Assembly (NCBI RefSeq): GCF_900112455.1
Contig: NZ_FOLT01000003.1
Coordinates: forward strand, 283,664 to 347,663
DNA length: 64,000 nt
DNA from: Alkalibacterium subtropicum
Lineage (GTDB): Bacteria; Bacillota; Bacilli; Lactobacillales; Carnobacteriaceae_A
Direction: 5' to 3'
The position numbers and the translations under genes are program-made. The stretch's first letter is position 1. Every line of letters starts with the position of its first letter. The notes beneath the pieces are model-generated. The model was not told the DNA's origin. It saw nothing but the letters and a program-made list of their open reading frames with translations, and searched no databases. Of the stretch, positions 26,855-35,403 are shown one piece after another.

Positions 26855-27895
26855 TTACCTTCCCAGAACTCTTTCGATAAATTGTGGATCGATAAATCCA
26901 TCATAAACTGACTGCTCAGGAGACGTTTGAATCGAACCCTGCTCTTCAAGAAAATCGCCTGTCTCTTTCATCACTTTAGAAAAATCTCCAGGTTTTTCAG
27001 TGGTACCCAGATAATCCTGGGTGATCTGGTCCTCAGGAGAAAGCCATAGGGAACCCTCCATCTGTTTCAAAGCATCCTCTGGATCTATTTCCAGGGATTC
27101 TGAGACGATTTCTGCCGCTTCATTAGAATCCTGACGGTAAATATCTCCCCCGGCAATGGTCGCTTCGATGAAATCAGCAACGATCTCCGGGTTCTGTTCT
27201 GAAAATGCCTGACGTGTCAGCAGTACATTCGCGGTTTTGTGTCCCATCTCTGCCACTTCAGCTGAGGATAGTATCGTTTTTCCGTCCTCCAGCAGTTTTC
27301 CGAGTGAAGGCTGCCAGGTGTAGGCGGCATCGATATCGCCTCTTTCCCAGGCGGCCACAATATCCATTGTCTGCATGTCCAGAAGCTCCACCTCATCTGA
27401 AATACCTTCCTCTTTAAGTGACTGAAGCAAACTATAGTGGGAGGTCGATGCAAACGTTGTGGCTATCTTTCGGCCTTCGAGGTCTTTGATTTCTTCGATC
27501 CCCGCTCCTTCCCTCACTGCAAGAGCTTCGATTTCTCCTAAAACTTCATGGATCCAGATCATTTCTGCTCCAATGTCTGTGGCCAGCGCGATGATGCCAT
27601 TCGTATTACCCATTGAAGCAAAATCGATGCTTCCAGATGCCAGGGCCTTGTTCGCGTCCACCCCGGAGTCGAACGCGATAAAGTTCGTCTTGATCCCTTT
27701 TTCTGCAAAATGTTCCTCGTATAGGCCAGAAGATAGAGAAACCATCTCATCATTCGGTACGCGCAGATAGCCGATGTTTATTTCATCCACCTGATTCGGC
27801 TCCGCGGTGGTCCCGCTGGAGCAACCGGCTAAACTTAAAGCCCCGAGACTCGAAACAGCAAACACCAGGTTGGTTATATTTTTCATTTTCATCAT
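26855..27895 (-). CDS. ABC transporter substrate-binding lipoprotein, TauA/SsuA type
   Basis: The ~346-residue protein has a signal peptide and lipobox LAGC. Segments such as ATTFASTSHYSLL and VAAWERGDIDAAYTWQP are typical of TauA-like proteins that bind taurine or other sulfonates. It is anchored outside the membrane and delivers substrate to the permease. The start is the ATG at 27895, with AAAGGA about ten bases ahead, two bases after the permease stop. Specificity for taurine is suggested by similarity and by the neighbouring CoA-disulfide reductase and LysR genes, but is not proven. Confidence 0.85.
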   Translation of the reverse strand: MMKMKNITNLVFAVSSLGALSLAGCSSGTTAEPNQVDEINIGYLRVPNDEMVSLSSGLYEEHFAEKGIKTNFIAFDSGVDANKALASGSIDFASMGNTNGIIALATDIGAEMIWIHEVLGEIEALAVREGAGIEEIKDLEGRKIATTFASTSHYSLLQSLKEEGISDEVELLDMQTMDIVAAWERGDIDAAYTWQPSLGKLLEDGKTILSSAEVAEMGHKTANVLLTRQAFSEQNPEIVADFIEATIAGGDIYRQDSNEAAEIVSESLEIDPEDALKQMEGSLWLSPEDQITQDYLGTTEKPGDFSKVMKETGDFLEEQGSIQTSPEQSVYDGFIDPQFIERVLGR

Positions 27896-27897
27896 TC

Positions 27898-28683
27898 TTA
27901 TTCGTTTCCTTTCCAAAAAATAAATTTTCGTTCAAGTAAGATAAACAGTCCATCCATCAAGAGTCCCGTGATACCCATCAGAATGATCCCGACAAACATC
28001 ACATCTGATTTCAGGTATCTTGATGCATCGATGACCATCCAGCCGATCCCAGATGTCGCCGCAGTCATTTCTGCCGCGACGAGCGTCGTGTAGGCAAACC
28101 CGCTCGCCGTACGTACGCCAGTGAAAATATCCGGCATGGCAGCGGGCAGGATGATTTTCATGAAAACATCTTTCTGAGATGCCCCCAGCGACTGTGCACT
28201 TAACACATAGTCACGATTAATACTGCTTACTGCAGCTACACAGGCGATGTATACAGGTGCAAAGGCAGCTAAATATAATAAAGTGATTTTCGATCCATCT
28301 TCAATGCCCATCCATAAAATCAGTAAAGCATAATAGGCCAATGGTGGAATTGGCCGGTAAAACTGAACGAGCGAATCGATGATGGCTCTGAATTTAGGAA
28401 AAAAGCCACTCAACAGGCCCAGCGGGATCGCCGTTATTATCGCTAAAAACAGTGAACCGAAAAGCCGTATGAAACTGTCACCCAGATGCTGCCACAAGCT
28501 GATCTGGTTATAGCCCTCCTGCATAATCTGGACTAACGCTCGCCACACCTGCTGCGGTGAAGGCAAGATGTGTGAGGACAGTCCTTCCGATCGTGTCGCC
28601 GCCACCCAAACCAGCAGTATCACCACCCATGTTCCTAATGTGAGAGCCCGTTCAAGGTGCGTATCCATTTTCTGTCGCTTCAT
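27898..28683 (-). CDS. ABC transporter permease, TauC/SsuC type
   Basis: The 261-residue protein has about six membrane helices and a BPD-transporter EAA-like loop (AQSLGASQKDVFMKIILPAAMP). The start is placed at the ATG at 28683 because GGAGGG lies five bases ahead. It leads a permease, binding protein and ATPase operon with 2- to 4-base junctions. A terminator-like hairpin for the CoA-disulfide reductase lies about 45 bases upstream, so this operon either has a weak own promoter or is read through. Confidence 0.88.
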   Translation of the reverse strand: MKRQKMDTHLERALTLGTWVVILLVWVAATRSEGLSSHILPSPQQVWRALVQIMQEGYNQISLWQHLGDSFIRLFGSLFLAIITAIPLGLLSGFFPKFRAIIDSLVQFYRPIPPLAYYALLILWMGIEDGSKITLLYLAAFAPVYIACVAAVSSINRDYVLSAQSLGASQKDVFMKIILPAAMPDIFTGVRTASGFAYTTLVAAEMTAATSGIGWMVIDASRYLKSDVMFVGIILMGITGLLMDGLFILLERKFIFWKGNE

Positions 28684-28725
28684 TGTTCCCTCCGAAATAA
28701 AAAGTGTGGTGCCCGACATCAAAAA

Positions 28726-28754
28726 GAAGAAAAATTCGTGTAGAATTTTTCTTC
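28726..28754 (-). terminator. Terminator of the CoA-disulfide reductase gene
   Basis: GAAGAAAAATTC pairs with GAATTTTTCTTC around five bases, with TTTTTG following on the minus strand. Confidence 0.75.
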
Positions 28755-28766
28755 TCAAGTGATTTG

Positions 28767-30464
28767 TTAAGCAAAATTGTAATCTGTAACGATTGGATCT
28801 CTATTCAGTCTTACATCATTGAAGTATTCATACTCGCTCACACCAAGGAATGAACCATCGATGTTATAGATGTTTGAATAACCCAAGTGTCCCAAAGCCC
28901 GGACCATGTTATAACTGCGCTGACTTGAACGACAGTGGACATACACCGGCTGATCTTTAGGTATTTCATCCAGACGATCACGGAATTGACTCAGCGGGAT
29001 ATTGACTGCGCCCTTAATGTGACTTTTAGCATATTCATTTTCTTCACGGGCATCGATGATCATCGCTTTGTTTTCTACTAATTCTCTAACTTTTGTTACA
29101 GGTACTTTTTTGAATTCTCCATTAAGAATGTTCAATCCTACCAGTACTGCATGATTGACGACATCTTTGGCTGTTGAGAAATGAGGAGAGTATGTGAGTT
29201 CCAGTTCTTTCAGCTGTTCAAGGTTTCCGTGCAGCATGATCGCTGTGGCTATGACATCTATACGCTTGTCTACATTACCCTTACCTATGGCCTGTGCACC
29301 GATGATCTGACCTGAAGGCACAGCAAAGATAAGCTTGAAGAACAAGTTTTCTGCATCCGGCATGAGACCCACTTTATCTTTTGGAATGACATAAGCAAAA
29401 TCATAGTCGATGCCTGCAGCCTTCAACTGCTTTTCATTGAGACCAGTGTTAGCAGCATTTAAATCAAACATTTTGACACTTGATGAGCCTATCACACCGG
29501 TATTCAAATAGGTTCGTCCATATTCATGGTCCACTGCCGCACGTGCCTGTCGCTGAGCAGGCCCTGCCAGTGTCAGCATTTTTTTCTTGCGTGTAAAGAA
29601 ACACGTGCTTTCGATCGCGTCTCCAACAGCATAGATCGAAGGATCAGACGTTTGATAATGATGATTGACCTTTATGCCCCCGGTTTGTCCCAAATCCAAT
29701 CCCGCTTTGACAGCAAGTGTTGTTTCTGGACGCACACCTATAGACATGACGACAGCCTGAGCCTTGACTTCTTTCCCTGATTGGAGAACGACGTGATCCT
29801 CATTGATTTCTGTCACCGCATCTTCTAAAATCAGTTCGATGCCATTTCTCATGATTTCTCTGTTCATTATTTGGACCATGTCATAATCCATTGATGCCAT
29901 TACCTGATTTTGGGCTTCGATTATCGTTACTGCATACCCGGCTTTTTTCAGGTTCTCTGCAACTTCCAGACCGATATAGCCTCCGCCGACTACGGCCACG
30001 TCTTTCACGTCATGAGCTGTCGTATAACTCATCAAACCTTCTACATCCGGTACAGTCTTCATGACAAAGACGTGCGGGTCATTGATACCTTTGATATTCT
30101 GAGGTAAAATCGCTTTTGCGCCAGGAGATAAGAAAAGGACATCGTATGACTCAGTATATGATTCACCTGTTTGATGATTCTTGACTTCAACAGTTTTGTC
30201 TTCGCGGTTGATTTCAATGACTTCATTATACACACGCGCATCGATCTTGTACTGTGAGTCGAATTTGCTCGGCTGCATCAGAATCAGATCCTGTGACTCT
30301 TCAACTTCGCCACTGATGTGAAAGGGGATACTGCAGTTTGAAAAAGATACATAAGGTCCCTTTTCAAACATAATGATTTCTGCCTGTTCATCCAATCTTC
30401 TTACGCGAGCAGCAACAGAGGCTCCTCCGGCAACGCCACCTACGATCAATACTTTTTTACTCAT
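28767..30464 (-). CDS. CoA-disulfide reductase with C-terminal rhodanese domain
   Basis: The 565-residue flavoprotein has an FAD-binding N-terminus (LIVGGVAGGASVAARVRR), the redox cysteine Cys44 in SFSNCSIPF, an NAD(P)H site with VVGGGYIGLEVAENL and a dimerisation domain. A rhodanese domain (about 465-550) carries its own cysteine in VYVHCRSSQRS. This matches the CoADR-RHD subgroup, which reduces CoA disulfide or persulfide and helps with oxidative or sulfane-sulfur stress. It is divergent from a LysR-type regulator with a ~500-base intergenic region, and sits upstream of a sulfonate-like ABC operon. AGGAGGAGAAAT precedes the ATG. Confidence 0.93.
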   Translation of the reverse strand: MSKKVLIVGGVAGGASVAARVRRLDEQAEIIMFEKGPYVSFSNCSIPFHISGEVEESQDLILMQPSKFDSQYKIDARVYNEVIEINREDKTVEVKNHQTGESYTESYDVLFLSPGAKAILPQNIKGINDPHVFVMKTVPDVEGLMSYTTAHDVKDVAVVGGGYIGLEVAENLKKAGYAVTIIEAQNQVMASMDYDMVQIMNREIMRNGIELILEDAVTEINEDHVVLQSGKEVKAQAVVMSIGVRPETTLAVKAGLDLGQTGGIKVNHHYQTSDPSIYAVGDAIESTCFFTRKKKMLTLAGPAQRQARAAVDHEYGRTYLNTGVIGSSSVKMFDLNAANTGLNEKQLKAAGIDYDFAYVIPKDKVGLMPDAENLFFKLIFAVPSGQIIGAQAIGKGNVDKRIDVIATAIMLHGNLEQLKELELTYSPHFSTAKDVVNHAVLVGLNILNGEFKKVPVTKVRELVENKAMIIDAREENEYAKSHIKGAVNIPLSQFRDRLDEIPKDQPVYVHCRSSQRSYNMVRALGHLGYSNIYNIDGSFLGVSEYEYFNDVRLNRDPIVTDYNFA

Positions 30465-30679
30465 TTTATTTCTCCTCCTAATATTTTACTTGCATTTCAT
30501 TCACAGCGGTCAAGAGCATACCTTTTTAGGGAAGGCCCACGTGTCTGCTCCTCTATTGAAGATCACCCCTGCCCGATAACAGTCGAGGTAAAAACCGGTT
30601 ATATTTACTTACAAGTGAACACTGAGTGTCATTTTTTCATTCAGAACCCAAAGAGATGTCCCTCAAGAAACAGTCTGTT

Positions 30680-30695
30680 AGTGAAAAATTTCACT
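30680..30695. promoter_or_regulatory. Inverted repeat, candidate operator between CoADR and LysR genes
   Basis: AGTGAAA-AA-TTTCACT has perfect 7-bp arms and lies in the ~495-base divergent gap. It is a plausible operator for CoADR control, but no LysR T-N11-A box was assigned with confidence. The rest of the gap is AT-rich, with no gene. Confidence 0.4.
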
Positions 30696-30890
30696 TATAA
30701 AAGCATTATTCTATTTGCATCTTACACTTTAACCTGTAAACTGATCATTGTAAAATAGTATTTAAGAATGTCTCTATAACCAGATGTTATGATATTGTGT
30801 AGAAAATCCCGCTAAAACCGTTTCCTTTACTCATTTATCCGTCATGTGTCTGCTATACTTTGTGAATAAATGAGTAAATTCTTAGTCAAG

Positions 30891-30918
30891 TTGTTCGCTG
30901 TTTTCTGTCATGGTATAG
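30891..30918 (+). promoter_or_regulatory. Putative promoter of the LysR gene
   Basis: TTGTTC (30891-30896), a 16-base spacer and TATAGT (30913-30918) lie about 40 bases before the ATG. Confidence 0.45.
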
Positions 30919-30960
30919 TTACTAGAGAAAACATTCAAACGAAAGTAGGTTCAAGAAGCG

Positions 30961-31848
30961 ATGTTGGATTATCGTTATAAAACATTTTTAGTGGTGGCAA
31001 ACGAACTCAATTACACCAAAGCCGCAAAAAAATTATCGCTTAGTCAGCCAGCAGTGAGCAAGCACATCCGATATATTGAACAGCATCTGAACACCAAACT
31101 CGTCAACTATGAGGATCGCCAGTTGACTCTGACACGTAAAGGCTTGTTTTTAAAGAAAAAAATAGAAGAATTAGAGGCTGAAATCGAAGATGTGAAATTG
31201 CACCTTTCTGATAAAGTCCCCGAGCGCCATGTTACGCTTGGGGCCAGCCGAACGATCGGAGAGTATTTTATCCCTTCTTATACAGAGCTTCTGAATATTC
31301 CTGATTTGAAAATAGATTTAGTGGTCGACAATACGACCCGGCTGCTGAATCACCTCGAAGAAGGCAAAATCAAATATGCCTTTATTTCAGGACCGGTGGA
31401 CACAGAAAAATATTGTACGCGCCCCTTCTATCGCGATTCCGTCATCCTGGCATGCTCGCCTGAACATCCATTGGCCGGAAAAAAAGTTTCCATAAATGAA
31501 TTGTTTACCGAAAATTTGCTCTCGCGGGAGCAGGGATCCGGTGTATGTGACAGTGTCGAACAGTTCTTTAAAAAGCATGGACTCACGTGTGACCAGTTTA
31601 GACACAACACACGTATCGGAAATATCGCTCTATTAAAAAATTATATAGCAGCGAACAAAGGCATTGGTTTTCTTTACGCCATTTCTGTTATCGAGGAACT
31701 TGATGCTCATATACTCGACACGATCACGATCGAAGATGTGTCCTTCTATCAGGATTTTTATTTAGTCTGTGACAAAACAAATGCCAATAAAGATGAGATC
31801 GATAAAATCATTCATTTGTTCACAAAAAACCTCGATGCCGACCTGTAG
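30961..31848 (+). CDS. LysR-family transcriptional regulator
   Basis: The 295-residue protein begins with the LysR helix-turn-helix (residues about 1-60; LNYTKAAKKLSLSQPAVSKHI) and continues with a two-lobed effector domain. Divergent placement from the CoA-disulfide reductase makes that gene, and perhaps the ABC operon beyond, its likely targets. The effector is unknown; a sulfur metabolite would fit the neighbours. A strong hairpin terminator follows. Confidence 0.9.
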   Translation: MLDYRYKTFLVVANELNYTKAAKKLSLSQPAVSKHIRYIEQHLNTKLVNYEDRQLTLTRKGLFLKKKIEELEAEIEDVKLHLSDKVPERHVTLGASRTIGEYFIPSYTELLNIPDLKIDLVVDNTTRLLNHLEEGKIKYAFISGPVDTEKYCTRPFYRDSVILACSPEHPLAGKKVSINELFTENLLSREQGSGVCDSVEQFFKKHGLTCDQFRHNTRIGNIALLKNYIAANKGIGFLYAISVIEELDAHILDTITIEDVSFYQDFYLVCDKTNANKDEIDKIIHLFTKNLDADL

Positions 31849-31934
31849 ATGCTCAGTTCTGCCGACCCGTTTTTCACTGGCGGCTTACTTCCGTCTTTGA
31901 ATCAACATGGCGTATGATCATTCAAAAAGGCTCA

Positions 31935-31981
31935 AAAAACGTTCAATGACTGAATCGGATTCAGTCACTGAACGTTTTTTT
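31935..31981 (+). terminator. Terminator of the LysR gene
   Basis: AAAAAACGTTCA-a-TGACTGAA pairs with TTCAGTCA-c-TGAACGTTTTTTT around TCGGA. Confidence 0.85.
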
Positions 31982-32048
31982 GATCGATTAATTTGCTGAC
32001 ACATCATCAGCTCGCATTTACTCACTGAATATGACACGCCATTTTTCA

Positions 32049-32225
32049 CTATTCCTCAGGTATGATCACTGCGAGAATAATATAAAGCAGAAAATCCAGC
32101 GGTCCAAGAACAACGAACAATACCCTCACTGCCAGTGAAGAAATACCGAAGAATTCAGCGATCCCACCGCAGACACCTGCAAATATACGATCAGAAGTCG
32201 ATCGTCTCAATTTTTTACCATTCAT
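32049..32225 (-). CDS. PspC-domain membrane protein
   Basis: The 58-residue protein is essentially one PspC domain: a basic start, then RIFAGVCGGIAEFFG and two hydrophobic stretches, ending in the usual short acidic tail. Such small PspC/YvlC-like proteins sit in the membrane and are linked to envelope-stress responses. The ATG at 32225 is chosen because AAGGAGG lies about nine bases ahead. It is monocistronic. Confidence 0.85.
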   Translation of the reverse strand: MNGKKLRRSTSDRIFAGVCGGIAEFFGISSLAVRVLFVVLGPLDFLLYIILAVIIPEE

Positions 32226-32304
32226 ATATGAGCCTCCTTTAATCATTGATGGTTGGTACTTTCAGTTTAACCGAAACGAAAGAATTATTCTAACCAGAGC
32301 CTCT

Positions 32305-33210
32305 TTATTTGAACTCTTTCCTCCTCAACCACCAGGCCGTCACGGCGCCTAAAAGAACCGCAGCAATGATCACGATCCATGAGCCAAAAGGAGTTTCTCT
32401 GCCGATCATGCCGTTCGTATTGATCCCGAACAGACTGAAAATCAGCGTGGGGATGGAAATGACTAGAGCCCAGGTCTGCAGATATTCCATGATGGTGTTC
32501 AGTTTGTTGTCGATGCTGTCTGACAGGAGTCCGCTGGTCGATTCCACTAAGTCTCTGTATAGGTGGATACGATAGTGCGCTTTTTTCACGACCAGACGAA
32601 TATCTTCACGGTGATTGATACTTAAATTTTTATCAACGAGAGGATGGTTCAGAAAGCGGCTCAGGCTTTCCTCATAGTCGTCCAGGCGGCTGGAGGCGAT
32701 CACCACTTCCTGTTCGAGATCGGTCAGCTGCAATAAGACCTCCCGATTCGCTTTCTCTTTCGTCTGACTTTCCACTTCCACGATCCGTGTCTGAAGATCG
32801 TCAAGGACTGCCGAAAGATCGGCATACACTTCCATGATTTCTTCATAAATATAGTCGATGGCAGACTGGGATCGTTCCATTGCGGTAACCGTATCCTTAT
32901 GTTTCGATGCACCTGTCCAGATCAGGGTCATGTCTGGTGCAGCATAACTGGTTATGGACCGTGACGCTGGTTCAAGTTTGGAAAATTCACTTTTATCCCA
33001 TAACGGCATATGTAAAATGAATCCTTCTTCATTTAAATGGGTGTAATATGACTGCATGCTTGCTATGGCTTTTTCTTCCTTCGATTCAAAAAAGGACACC
33101 GGCAGGCCGAGTACATTGATCAGTTTATTCTTCTCTGTCTCTGACGGGCAGCTCATAATGATCCAGTTACCCCTAGGTCGATGATTTAAGTGTTGTCCTT
33201 CAGTCAGCAT
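32305..33210 (-). CDS. CorA-family divalent cation transporter
   Basis: The 301-residue protein has a large cytoplasmic alpha/beta and helical domain (to ~240) and two C-terminal helices. After the first helix the usual GMN signature is FGINTNGM, i.e. the GIN variant found in some CorA-like proteins. The periplasmic loop is short and the C-terminus ends in basic residues, as expected. It carries Mg or related divalent ions; the GIN variant makes ion choice uncertain. GAGGGTGAAAGG precedes the ATG. Confidence 0.85.
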   Translation of the reverse strand: MLTEGQHLNHRPRGNWIIMSCPSETEKNKLINVLGLPVSFFESKEEKAIASMQSYYTHLNEEGFILHMPLWDKSEFSKLEPASRSITSYAAPDMTLIWTGASKHKDTVTAMERSQSAIDYIYEEIMEVYADLSAVLDDLQTRIVEVESQTKEKANREVLLQLTDLEQEVVIASSRLDDYEESLSRFLNHPLVDKNLSINHREDIRLVVKKAHYRIHLYRDLVESTSGLLSDSIDNKLNTIMEYLQTWALVISIPTLIFSLFGINTNGMIGRETPFGSWIVIIAAVLLGAVTAWWLRRKEFK

Positions 33211-33403
33211 CCTTTCACCCTCGCTTTCTCCAATCTGTTCTCTGTTTCCAGTGTACTCTTAATATCTGAAAACGTCATCTTTTATGTGTCCAGCCCCCCA
33301 CGAAAGGACTTGAGTCGAATTTTCGTGAGATATAAGGTAAACTTGATATAACTTGATATTCCTAGAAAGGAGGGACAGGCGTCAGACTGACTGATGCGAA
33401 ATC

Positions 33404-34126
33404 ATGCTATTATCCGGTGTCCTTATGACTGCTTTTGTCATCATTCATTTTTTTTCGATCCATCTGAAATTTGAAAAAATCGGCCTGCGTCGTTTCATTT
33501 CTTTTTCCGCCGGCGTAGGCATCGCCTATGTTTTTATTCATTTATGGCCTGCAGTGGCTCATACTCAGGCTATAGCGGAAGAACACATTCAGTGGCTGGA
33601 AGGTCATGTTATGCACTATGCTTTATACATGGTGGCACTCAGCGGATTAGTCCTTGTCTATGTGCTGGATAGACTCATATCAAAAGCTTATGAAGATGAA
33701 GAAATCCGGAAACCCAATGTCACAGAATCAGCTCTCTTCTGGTCCCATATCGCTTTCTTTTCACTTTACAATATGATGATCGGCTATCTACTTACTTACC
33801 GGAATGTCTTGAATACCTCTCTCCTGATTTTCTTTGTGGCCTTTGCGCTTCATTTCATTACCAACGACTGGGGGCTGCGCCATCACCATGAAGAAGCCTA
33901 TGATCATTATGGCAGGCAGATCCTTTCGATCAGTATCCTCATTGGCTACCTTATCGGACACTGGAGCGACTTTCCCGAATACTTTATCGGTAGCGTAGAG
34001 GCTTTCGTTACTGGAGCGATGACGCTGAACGTCGTGAAACACGAGCTTCCCTCAGAAAGGGAAGGTAATCTGGAGGGATTCATCACCGGTGTACTGAGTG
34101 CCAGTTTCCTGTTTATTTTATTGTGA
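33404..34126 (+). CDS. ZIP-like integral membrane protein
   Basis: The 240-residue protein has about seven hydrophobic segments. FSAGVGIAYVFIHLWP near the start and FVTGAMTLNVVKHELPSE near the end resemble the metal-pathway helices of ZIP transporters, with several histidines between (HHHEEAYDHYG). Function is not established. The good RBS AAAGGAGGG (33366-33374) is 29 bases before the only sensible ATG, with an in-frame stop between, so the initiation arrangement is unusual. Confidence 0.65.
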   Translation: MLLSGVLMTAFVIIHFFSIHLKFEKIGLRRFISFSAGVGIAYVFIHLWPAVAHTQAIAEEHIQWLEGHVMHYALYMVALSGLVLVYVLDRLISKAYEDEEIRKPNVTESALFWSHIAFFSLYNMMIGYLLTYRNVLNTSLLIFFVAFALHFITNDWGLRHHHEEAYDHYGRQILSISILIGYLIGHWSDFPEYFIGSVEAFVTGAMTLNVVKHELPSEREGNLEGFITGVLSASFLFILL

Positions 34127-34135
34127 TATTCAGTT

Positions 34136-34177
34136 AAAAAGAGGCCAGGACAAAAAAGTCCCGGCCTCTCCTTTTTT
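34136..34177 (+). terminator. Terminator after the ZIP-like gene
   Basis: AGAGGCC-ag-GAC pairs with GTC-cc-GGCCTCT around A6, followed by TTTTTT. A decayed copy of the same hairpin occurs at 34607-34633. Confidence 0.8.
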
Positions 34178-34217
34178 AGGGCACATTTAATAGTAGTCAG
34201 CAGAAAGATGACGTTGC

Positions 34218-34520
34218 TGGCTTTACCTTTGTCATCTCAAAGGTAAAGCTGCTTTGAGTGGGTAAGCAATTCGTCGGGCCTACCAACTGGCTAGTATTTA
34301 TTTGTTCGAGCTAGTATACTATGTTCTAGGCTTACTATCTCAAAGATGATTTTTCTATCGAGATGGTACGGGAATATGAAAGCTTACCAACTTGATGTCA
34401 ATTATTCCAATGAGTAAGTATGCGTCGAGATATGCATACCATCTCGATCTGCATTCACCCCTCGATTTAGTACGCGCTCCCCTAGGCTTACCAGCTCGAG
34501 TACCATCAGCTTGCCCAGTT
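34218..34520. repeat. Decayed tandem array with ~52-bp period and inverted repeats
   Basis: C(T)TACCA-like starts recur at about 34279, 34331, 34383, 34437 and 34487, i.e. 50-54 bases apart. Several units form hairpins across a T-rich centre, such as TACTATCTC with GAGATGGTA, and ACTGGCT with AGCTAGT. A perfect 12-bp inverted repeat, ATCGAGATGGTA (34357-34368) and 34437-34448, and a GCTTTACCTTTG-type hairpin (34221-34251) are included. No gene is present from 34127 to 34743. Confidence 0.6.
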
Positions 34521-34606
34521 AGTCTTCCAGTTATTTCCAGTACCCGTTCAGCTACACCTTCGCTCCTGAGTTGGACATATTCTTTGCCAAAGCCTCAAAA
34601 CGGGGT

Positions 34607-34633
34607 GAGGCTGGAACAAAAGTCCCGGTTCTC
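34607..34633 (+). repeat. Decayed second copy of the GAGGC-GGAC hairpin
   Basis: GAGGCTGGAAC-AAAA-GTCCCGGTTCTC matches the terminator hairpin at 34141-34168 with a few changes and one bulge. The two copies bracket the decayed array. Confidence 0.5.
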
Positions 34634-34644
34634 AAAAGGAGAAA

Positions 34645-34703
34645 AAGTAAAAAGCAACACTATTTTGTATTAGTCTACAAAATAGCGTTGCTTTTTTTAC
34701 TTA
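34645..34703. terminator. Terminator of the riboflavin operon
   Basis: AAGTAAAAAGCAAC-a-CTATTTTGTA pairs with TACAAAATAG-c-GTTGCTTTTTTTACTT around six bases. It lies 40 bases past the HAD gene, and T-rich flanks allow it to work both ways. Confidence 0.85.
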
Positions 34704-34743
34704 CTAGAGTTTAAGTGAGACTTTTGTCAGAGCGTCTTTCAGA

Positions 34744-35403
34744 TTAAAACATGTTCTTCAGTTCCGCTATATCACTGATCACATTGTCAGCCTGCGCCAG
34801 CTCTTCCTTCTGACCGAAGCCATAAGAACAGCCGATCGCATAGGTCTGATCCAGTTCGCCTACTTCAAGATCCTGATGTCTGTCTCCGACGATCGCATAC
34901 TCAGACGGATATTTGTGCTTGAAGTCCGCCACGATTTCTTTCTTGGATTTTTTGAAATCATACATTTCAGTGCAGTACATATCGGTAAAGTAGTCTCTCA
35001 AGTTGAACATATCCGCATGAGACTCCATATAATCGATAGAACAGTTGCTCAAAAAAATCAGTGTGTATTTTTCTTTCAGATATGCCAGTGTTTCTAACGC
35101 ATCGGGATATAAATGCGCTTCTTTCCTGCTGATCTTATCGACCATCGTTTCTCCGATCAGACGCGAAGCCTCGTTTTTATGAGCATCCACTAAATGCGGC
35201 ATAAACAGCTCCCACATTTCTTTTTTACTGTAACCCAGCCAGCGCGTGATCTCCTGATCCTGGAAAACTTTTTCCGGAGCCTGTTCATTTTCAACCAGGT
35301 AAGCATAGGCACGCTTGAACGCAGGGATGTATATCCTGCTGCTGTCATGCAGCGTCCCGTCATAATCAAAGATAATGGTCTTGACGTTTTTAAATTTGGT
35401 CAT
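34744..35403 (-). CDS. HAD-superfamily phosphatase at the end of the riboflavin operon
   Basis: The 219-residue protein has HAD motif I FDYDGT (Asp13, Asp15), motif II FLSNCS, a Lys in FKKSKKE and motif IV VGDRHQD, so it should be active. A helical cap of the phosphoglycolate-phosphatase type is inserted after motif I. Its ATG overlaps the ribH stop (TAATG), so it is translated with the riboflavin genes. The riboflavin pathway needs a phosphatase for 5-amino-6-(5-phosphoribitylamino)uracil, a step carried out by HAD enzymes in other bacteria. This gene is a natural candidate, by inference from context. Confidence 0.85.
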   Translation of the reverse strand: MTKFKNVKTIIFDYDGTLHDSSRIYIPAFKRAYAYLVENEQAPEKVFQDQEITRWLGYSKKEMWELFMPHLVDAHKNEASRLIGETMVDKISRKEAHLYPDALETLAYLKEKYTLIFLSNCSIDYMESHADMFNLRDYFTDMYCTEMYDFKKSKKEIVADFKHKYPSEYAIVGDRHQDLEVGELDQTYAIGCSYGFGQKEELAQADNVISDIAELKNMF

